Of a stretch of DNA of 9,506 bases, positions 6,334-9,506 are shown piece after piece. The stretch covers positions 1 to 9,506 of the forward strand of contig JBFISM010000143.1 of assembly GCA_041608535.1 (NCBI GenBank), in the 5' to 3' direction. Positions within the stretch are counted from its first letter, which is position 1. Every line of letters starts with the position of its first letter. The position numbers were made by a program, and so were the translations under genes. The stretch is from JBFISM01 sp041608535. Lineage in GTDB: Bacteria; Actinomycetota; Acidimicrobiia; Spongiisociales; UBA5794. The notes below the pieces were generated by a model, which saw only the letters and a program-made list of their open reading frames with translations, was not told where the DNA came from and ran no database searches.

Positions 6334-6339
6334 TATGCT
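6334..6339 (+). promoter_or_regulatory. Possible -10 element for a leaderless purN transcript
   Basis: TATGCT ends 8 bases before the purN ATG, and no Shine-Dalgarno sequence is visible ahead of that ATG. Transcription would then begin at or within a base or two of the start codon, the leaderless arrangement common in actinobacteria. No good -35 is present at the normal spacing, so the call is tentative. Confidence 0.3.
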
Positions 6340-6347
6340 CCCGCCCG

Positions 6348-6968
6348 ATGCCAACCCGCTACCCCCTCGCCGTCCTCGTCTCCGGGAGCGGGACCAACCT
6401 CCAAGCGATCCTCGATGCCACCGAGTCGCCCGCTTACCCGGCTGAGGTGGTCGTGGTGATCTCCGACCGAGACGGGATCCTCGCTCAGGAGCGAGCCCGC
6501 AGCGCCGGGGTGGCCACGGAAGTGGTGGCGTGGTCGGAGCATCGTGAGCGCACTCTCTTCACCAAGGCGGTGTGCGAAGCCGCCGTCACCCACGGCGCCG
6601 AGACTCTGGTGTTGGCCGGTTTCATGCGGATCCTCGGTTCCGAGGCCGTGGAGCGCTTCCCGCACAGGATCGTCAACATCCACCCCTCCCTGCTGCCGGC
6701 ATTTCCCGGCACCATCCGAGCTGTGGACGAAGCGTTGGAACACGGCGTCAAGGTGACCGGCGTCACCGTGCATTTTGTGAACGAAGCAGTCGACCAAGGA
6801 CCGATCATCTCCCAGGAGGCCATCGCCATCGAGCCGGGAGACGATGCCGCTTCGCTGCATGCGCGGATCCAGCAGGTGGAGCACAGGCTGTATCCGGAGG
6901 CCATCGCTGCGCTCGCCGAGGGGCGGCTCGTGGTGCGGGGCAATCACGTCGATTGGAGGGGCCGATGA
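6348..6968 (+). CDS. purN: Phosphoribosylglycinamide formyltransferase (GART, PurN)
   Basis: PurN transfers the formyl group of 10-formyl-tetrahydrofolate to GAR, the third step of purine synthesis. The 206-residue protein shows the phosphate-binding SGSGTNLQAILD (12-23), the catalytic NIHPSLLPAFPG (Asn110, His112), and the catalytic Asp149 in VNEAVDQGPIISQ. Its length is normal. The ATG at 6348 gives MPTRYPLAVLVSGSGTN, directly matching the family start; the frame is open further upstream to 6237, but that part lies over the arsenate reductase gene and is not family-like. No RBS is seen, and a leaderless start is possible. It overlaps purH by ATGA and is followed by folD, so substrate cofactor and both formyltransferases are made from one operon. 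Confidence 0.96.
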   Translation: MPTRYPLAVLVSGSGTNLQAILDATESPAYPAEVVVVISDRDGILAQERARSAGVATEVVAWSEHRERTLFTKAVCEAAVTHGAETLVLAGFMRILGSEAVERFPHRIVNIHPSLLPAFPGTIRAVDEALEHGVKVTGVTVHFVNEAVDQGPIISQEAIAIEPGDDAASLHARIQQVEHRLYPEAIAALAEGRLVVRGNHVDWRGR

Positions 6969-8509
6969 CGACGATCCCGGTGCGGCGAGCCCTGCTCTCG
7001 GTCCACGACAAGACAGGTATCGCCGATTTTGCGGAACGACTCACGACGAGCGGCGTGGAGTTGATCTCGTCGGGTGGAACCGCGTCCGCGCTTGCGGAAG
7101 CCGGGCTCAGGGTCACCGACGTCGCCGCGATCACGGGAGCACCCGAGATGCTGGGCGGTCGCGTGAAGACGCTGCATCCCAGCATTCACGGCGCCATCCT
7201 GGCGGACCTGGGGGAGGAGGCTCACCGGGACGATCTCGCGGCACGCGGGATTGCTCCCATCGAGCTGGTGGTGACCAGTCTCTACCCGTTCGAACAAACC
7301 GTCGCCGACCCGGCAGTGAGCGACGCTGCAGCGATCGAACAGATCGACATCGGTGGTCCGGCGATGATCCGGGCCGCCGCCAAGAACCACGCCTGGGTGG
7401 CGGTGGTGACGTCGCCCACCCAGTACGAGGCCGTGGCATCGGCGGTGGAGCACGGAGGCACAACCGCCGACCAGCGTCGCCGGCTGGCGGCGGATGCCTT
7501 CCAGCGCACCGCGGCATACGATGCCGCCATCGCAACGTGGATCGAGGAGGAACCACTGCCGGCGCGGCTCCCGGTGGCGCTCGAGCGCGTCGACACCCTG
7601 CGATACGGGGAGAACCCACATCAAGACGCCGCGCTGTACCGGAGCGGTGCGGGCGGTGGCTGGTGGGATGGGGCAGTACAGCTGCAGGGCAAGGCGATGT
7701 CCTTCAACAACTATGTCGACGGCGAGGCCGCCTGGCGGCTGGCTCGCGACCTGCACGACCCGGGCGTCGTGATCGTGAAACACACCAATGCGTCGGGGGC
7801 CGCGGTGTGCGACACGCTGGCGAGCGCGTATACCAAGGCATGGGACTGCGACCCCCTTTCGTCGTTTGGCGGGGTCGTTGCCGTCAATCGATCCATAGAT
7901 CCCGAGACGGCGAAGGCCATGGTCGAGCCGTTTCTGGAGGTCATCATCGCTCCTGGGGTCGAAGCTGCCGCCGCCGATGTGTTCTCCACGAAAGAGAACT
8001 TGCGTGTGCTCATCGTCCCGGAGCGGGAGCGATCCACCCGGGAGATCCGCATGATCGAAGGTGGCGCGCTCGTCCAGCAAGCGGATACCGGAGGGGTGGT
8101 CGCTCGTAGTGGACGACTGCCCGATGGCTGGCGCCTGGTCGCAGGCGAGCCGCCGTCGGCGGGACTCGTGGCGGAGCTCGAGTTCGCCTGGGTGGTGGCG
8201 GCCCACACCAAGTCGAATGCGATCGTCATCACCCGCGACCGGAGTGCCGTCGGGGTCGGCGCCGGTGATCAGTCCCGAGTGGGCGCTGCCGAGCGGGCGC
8301 TGGCGCGGGCGGGGGAGCGAAGCCGGGGTGCCGTCGCCGCCAGCGACGCTTTCTTCCCGTTTCGGGACGGTCTGGATACCCTGGCGGCGGCCGGAGTGCG
8401 GGCCGTCATCGAGCCGGGAGGTTCCCGGCGTGACGACGAGGTGATCGCCGCCGCCGACGAGCACGGCATCACACTGGTGTTCTCGGGCATGCGGCACTTC
8501 AAGCACTGA
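6965..8509 (+). CDS. purH: Bifunctional AICAR formyltransferase / IMP cyclohydrolase (PurH)
   Basis: PurH performs the last two steps of IMP synthesis: formylation of AICAR with 10-formyl-THF, then ring closure. The 514-residue protein has the N-terminal IMP cyclohydrolase domain (about 1-195) with LLSVHDKTGI, SSGGTA, GGRVKTLHPSIHGAIL (64-79) and IGGPAMIRAAAKNH (129-142). The transformylase domain has RYGENPHQ (213-220), KAMSFNNYVD, VKHTNASGAA (catalytic Lys272-His273), DPLSSFGGVVAVNR (296-309), KSNAIV, GAGDQSR and the C-terminal DAFFPFRDGLDTLAAAGVRA with EPGGSRRDDEVI and SGMRHFKH. Two positions differ from common motifs: NPCG after the catalytic KH is NASG, and GAGQ is GAGD. ATG 6965 overlaps the purN stop (ATGA). 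Length and domain order are normal, so the enzyme is probably active. Confidence 0.97.
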   Translation: MTTIPVRRALLSVHDKTGIADFAERLTTSGVELISSGGTASALAEAGLRVTDVAAITGAPEMLGGRVKTLHPSIHGAILADLGEEAHRDDLAARGIAPIELVVTSLYPFEQTVADPAVSDAAAIEQIDIGGPAMIRAAAKNHAWVAVVTSPTQYEAVASAVEHGGTTADQRRRLAADAFQRTAAYDAAIATWIEEEPLPARLPVALERVDTLRYGENPHQDAALYRSGAGGGWWDGAVQLQGKAMSFNNYVDGEAAWRLARDLHDPGVVIVKHTNASGAAVCDTLASAYTKAWDCDPLSSFGGVVAVNRSIDPETAKAMVEPFLEVIIAPGVEAAAADVFSTKENLRVLIVPERERSTREIRMIEGGALVQQADTGGVVARSGRLPDGWRLVAGEPPSAGLVAELEFAWVVAAHTKSNAIVITRDRSAVGVGAGDQSRVGAAERALARAGERSRGAVAASDAFFPFRDGLDTLAAAGVRAVIEPGGSRRDDEVIAAADEHGITLVFSGMRHFKH

Positions 8510-8545
8510 GGCGTCGCACGCGGCGGAATCCGGGGAAGGAAAGAC

Positions 8546-9409
8546 ATGGCGGCAAAGATTCTGTCGGGCAGAGAAGTGGCGGAGGTGGTGCGAGCAGAAG
8601 TGGCGGAGCGGGTTGCGGCGCTCGCCGCGGCGGGCAAGAGCGTGGGTCTCGCAACCGTGCTGATCGGCGACGACCCGGCGTCGAAGATCTACGTGGCGAA
8701 CAAGCACAAAGCCGCCCAGGCGGCCGGCATGATCTCGATCGACCGACACCTCCCCGCCACCGTCGCACAGGAGGAGGTGGAAGCTCTCGTCCACGGCCTC
8801 AACCTGAATAATCAGGTCGATGGCATGATCGTCCAGCTTCCCCTTCCGGAGGGCCTCGATGGTGATCGGGCGGTGCTCGCCATCGACCCGGCCAAGGACG
8901 CCGATGGACTCCACCCCTACAACCTGGGGATGCTCATGCTGGGCCGCACCACCGTCGTCCCGGCGACACCCAGCGGCATCATGCGCATCCTGGAGCACTA
9001 CGAGATCGAGACCGAGGGCAAGTACGCAGTCGTCGTGGGCCGGTCGTTCCTCGTGGGGCGACCGATCTCGCTTCTCCTCGCCGCCAAGGGCGCCGACGCC
9101 ACCGTCACCATGGCCCACTCCCGCACCAAGCCGCTCGAGGCCGTCACCCGCACCGCCGACATCCTCGTTGTCGCCGCCGGCCAACCCGGTCTGATCGGGC
9201 CCGATGCCGTGAAACCCGGCGCCGTCGTCATCGATGTCGGCACCAATCGCACCGACGAGGGTCTCGTCGGCGATGTCGACTTCGCCGCCGTGTCGGAAGT
9301 GGCCGGAGCGATCACCCCGGTCCCGGGCGGTGTTGGCCCGATGACGATCGCCTCCCTCCTCGCCAATACGGTAGAAGCAGCCGAAAAGCTGCATCCCCTT
9401 GGTCGCTGA
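8546..9409 (+). CDS. folD: Bifunctional methylenetetrahydrofolate dehydrogenase / methenyltetrahydrofolate cyclohydrolase (FolD)
   Basis: FolD interconverts 5,10-methylene-THF and 10-formyl-THF with NAD(P)+, supplying the formyl donor used by PurN and PurH upstream. The 287-residue protein has the catalytic YxxxK in DDPASKIYVANKHKAA (Tyr49, Lys53), VDGMIVQLPLPEGL (91-104), PAKDADGLHP (115-124), the Rossmann-fold VVVGRSFLVGRPISLLL (162-178), VIDVGTNR (228-235) and the C-terminal TPVPGGVGPMT (257-267). ATG 8546 is preceded by GGAAGGAAA at good spacing and lies 36 bases after the purH stop, consistent with one operon. The usual VPCTPxG motif is VPATPSG here. The final four codons and the stop lie inside the first copy of a 35-bp direct repeat that recurs 73 bases downstream. 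Confidence 0.97.
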   Translation: MAAKILSGREVAEVVRAEVAERVAALAAAGKSVGLATVLIGDDPASKIYVANKHKAAQAAGMISIDRHLPATVAQEEVEALVHGLNLNNQVDGMIVQLPLPEGLDGDRAVLAIDPAKDADGLHPYNLGMLMLGRTTVVPATPSGIMRILEHYEIETEGKYAVVVGRSFLVGRPISLLLAAKGADATVTMAHSRTKPLEAVTRTADILVVAAGQPGLIGPDAVKPGAVVIDVGTNRTDEGLVGDVDFAAVSEVAGAITPVPGGVGPMTIASLLANTVEAAEKLHPLGR

Positions 9410-9433
9410 GATCCGCGTTGCATGAACGCTGGG
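9399..9433. repeat. 35-bp direct repeat, copy 1 (overlaps folD stop)
   Basis: This 35-bp sequence, beginning TTGGTCGCTGAGATCC and ending CATGAACGCTGGG, recurs at 9472-9506 with a single difference (A at 9411, G at 9484). It covers the last codons and stop of folD. It contains an inverted repeat, GCGTT-GCATG-AACGC (9415-9429), which flanking CC and GG can lengthen with a one-base bulge. The bases to its left differ between the copies, so its left boundary is real. Confidence 0.85.
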
Positions 9434-9449
9434 GGGTAGTGGGGCGGAT

Positions 9450-9464
9450 CAGCTCCCGGGGCTG
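9450..9464 (+). terminator. Weak terminator-like hairpin downstream of folD
   Basis: CAGCTCCCGGGGCTG can fold into a six-pair stem, including one wobble pair, with a 3-base loop, 40 bases after the folD stop. It is followed by TACTGCTTT, which is only partly T-rich. It could end the purN-purH-folD transcript, but the U tract is poor. It lies in the 38 bases between the two direct repeats. Confidence 0.3.
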
Positions 9465-9471
9465 TACTGCT

Positions 9472-9506
9472 TTGGTCGCTGAGGTCCGCGTTGCATGAAC
9501 GCTGGG
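9472..9506. repeat. 35-bp direct repeat, copy 2 (at window end)
   Basis: Second copy of the repeat, 34 of 35 bases identical to the first and offset by 73 bases, carrying the same internal inverted repeat (9488-9502). The window ends exactly where this copy ends, so it is not visible whether the similarity continues. It could be part of a 73-bp tandem duplication, a dispersed intergenic repeat family, or a regularly spaced array. No coding function is apparent. Confidence 0.85.

Noticed and set aside
6237..6347. Upstream extension of purN
   Set aside because: It overlaps the arsenate reductase gene on the other strand and has no similarity to the PurN N-terminus, which begins at 6348.
6944..9394. 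Very long open frame on the minus strand antisense to purH and folD
   Set aside because: It is the usual high-GC shadow of real plus-strand genes; its product is rich in Arg, His and Gly with no recognisable domain, and purH and folD are certain.
1..9398. Mobile elements, prophage, tRNA/rRNA genes or attachment sites
   Set aside because: No transposase, integrase, cloverleaf or rRNA signature and no flanking inverted repeats were seen; the genes are housekeeping or surface proteins with consistent composition.

Overview
This window is high-GC bacterial DNA, strongly biased to G/C at third codon positions, with dense coding. Gene content and order point to an actinomycete-type organism (phylum Actinomycetota). 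The order sucC-sucD, a few variable genes, then purN-purH(-folD) matches the neighbourhood I recall from Mycobacterium (Rv0951-Rv0952, then Rv0956-Rv0957) and Streptomyces. Two exported lipoproteins with Thr-rich linkers also fit a high-GC Gram-positive such as an Acidimicrobiia-like lineage, but the sequence alone does not prove the class. The SucC and SucD subtypes are not the usual streptomycete/mycobacterial ones, so a deep-branching or uncultured lineage is likely.

Layout. Positions 1-436 hold two leftward genes of unknown function: the first 27 codons of a gene running off the left edge (1-81), and a complete 58-residue small protein (260-436). A divergent intergenic region (437-641) follows, with no gene and one perfect 10-bp palindrome. 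From 642 to 5860 everything reads rightward: a free-standing B12-binding small subunit of an acyl-CoA mutase, sucC, sucD, a LysE/RhtB-family exporter broken by an apparent single-base frameshift, a glutaminyl-peptide cyclotransferase lipoprotein, and an esterase lipoprotein of the PHB-depolymerase/LpqC type. From sucC onward these genes are separated by no more than 10 bases or overlap at stop/start codons, so they look like one operon. A leftward, convergent thioredoxin-fold-type arsenate reductase (5870-6292) sits alone. Divergent to it, a one-carbon/purine operon runs rightward: purN, purH, folD (6348-9409). The right edge carries a 35-bp direct repeat in two copies 73 bp apart; the first copy overlaps the folD stop codon and the second ends exactly at the end of the window.

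How the genes work together. The mutase subunit and SucCD can form the end of a propionate/methylmalonyl-CoA route: methylmalonyl-CoA to succinyl-CoA, then to succinate with ATP or GTP made. FolD makes 10-formyl-tetrahydrofolate, which PurN and PurH use for the two formyl transfers of purine synthesis, so the second operon pairs cofactor supply with its consumers. The two lipoproteins and the exporter are surface functions inserted between these conserved metabolic blocks. The window is mostly housekeeping and shows no clear new defence or mobile system. The items most worth a second look are the terminal repeat pair, the divergent SucD N-terminal CoA-site loop, and the frameshifted exporter.
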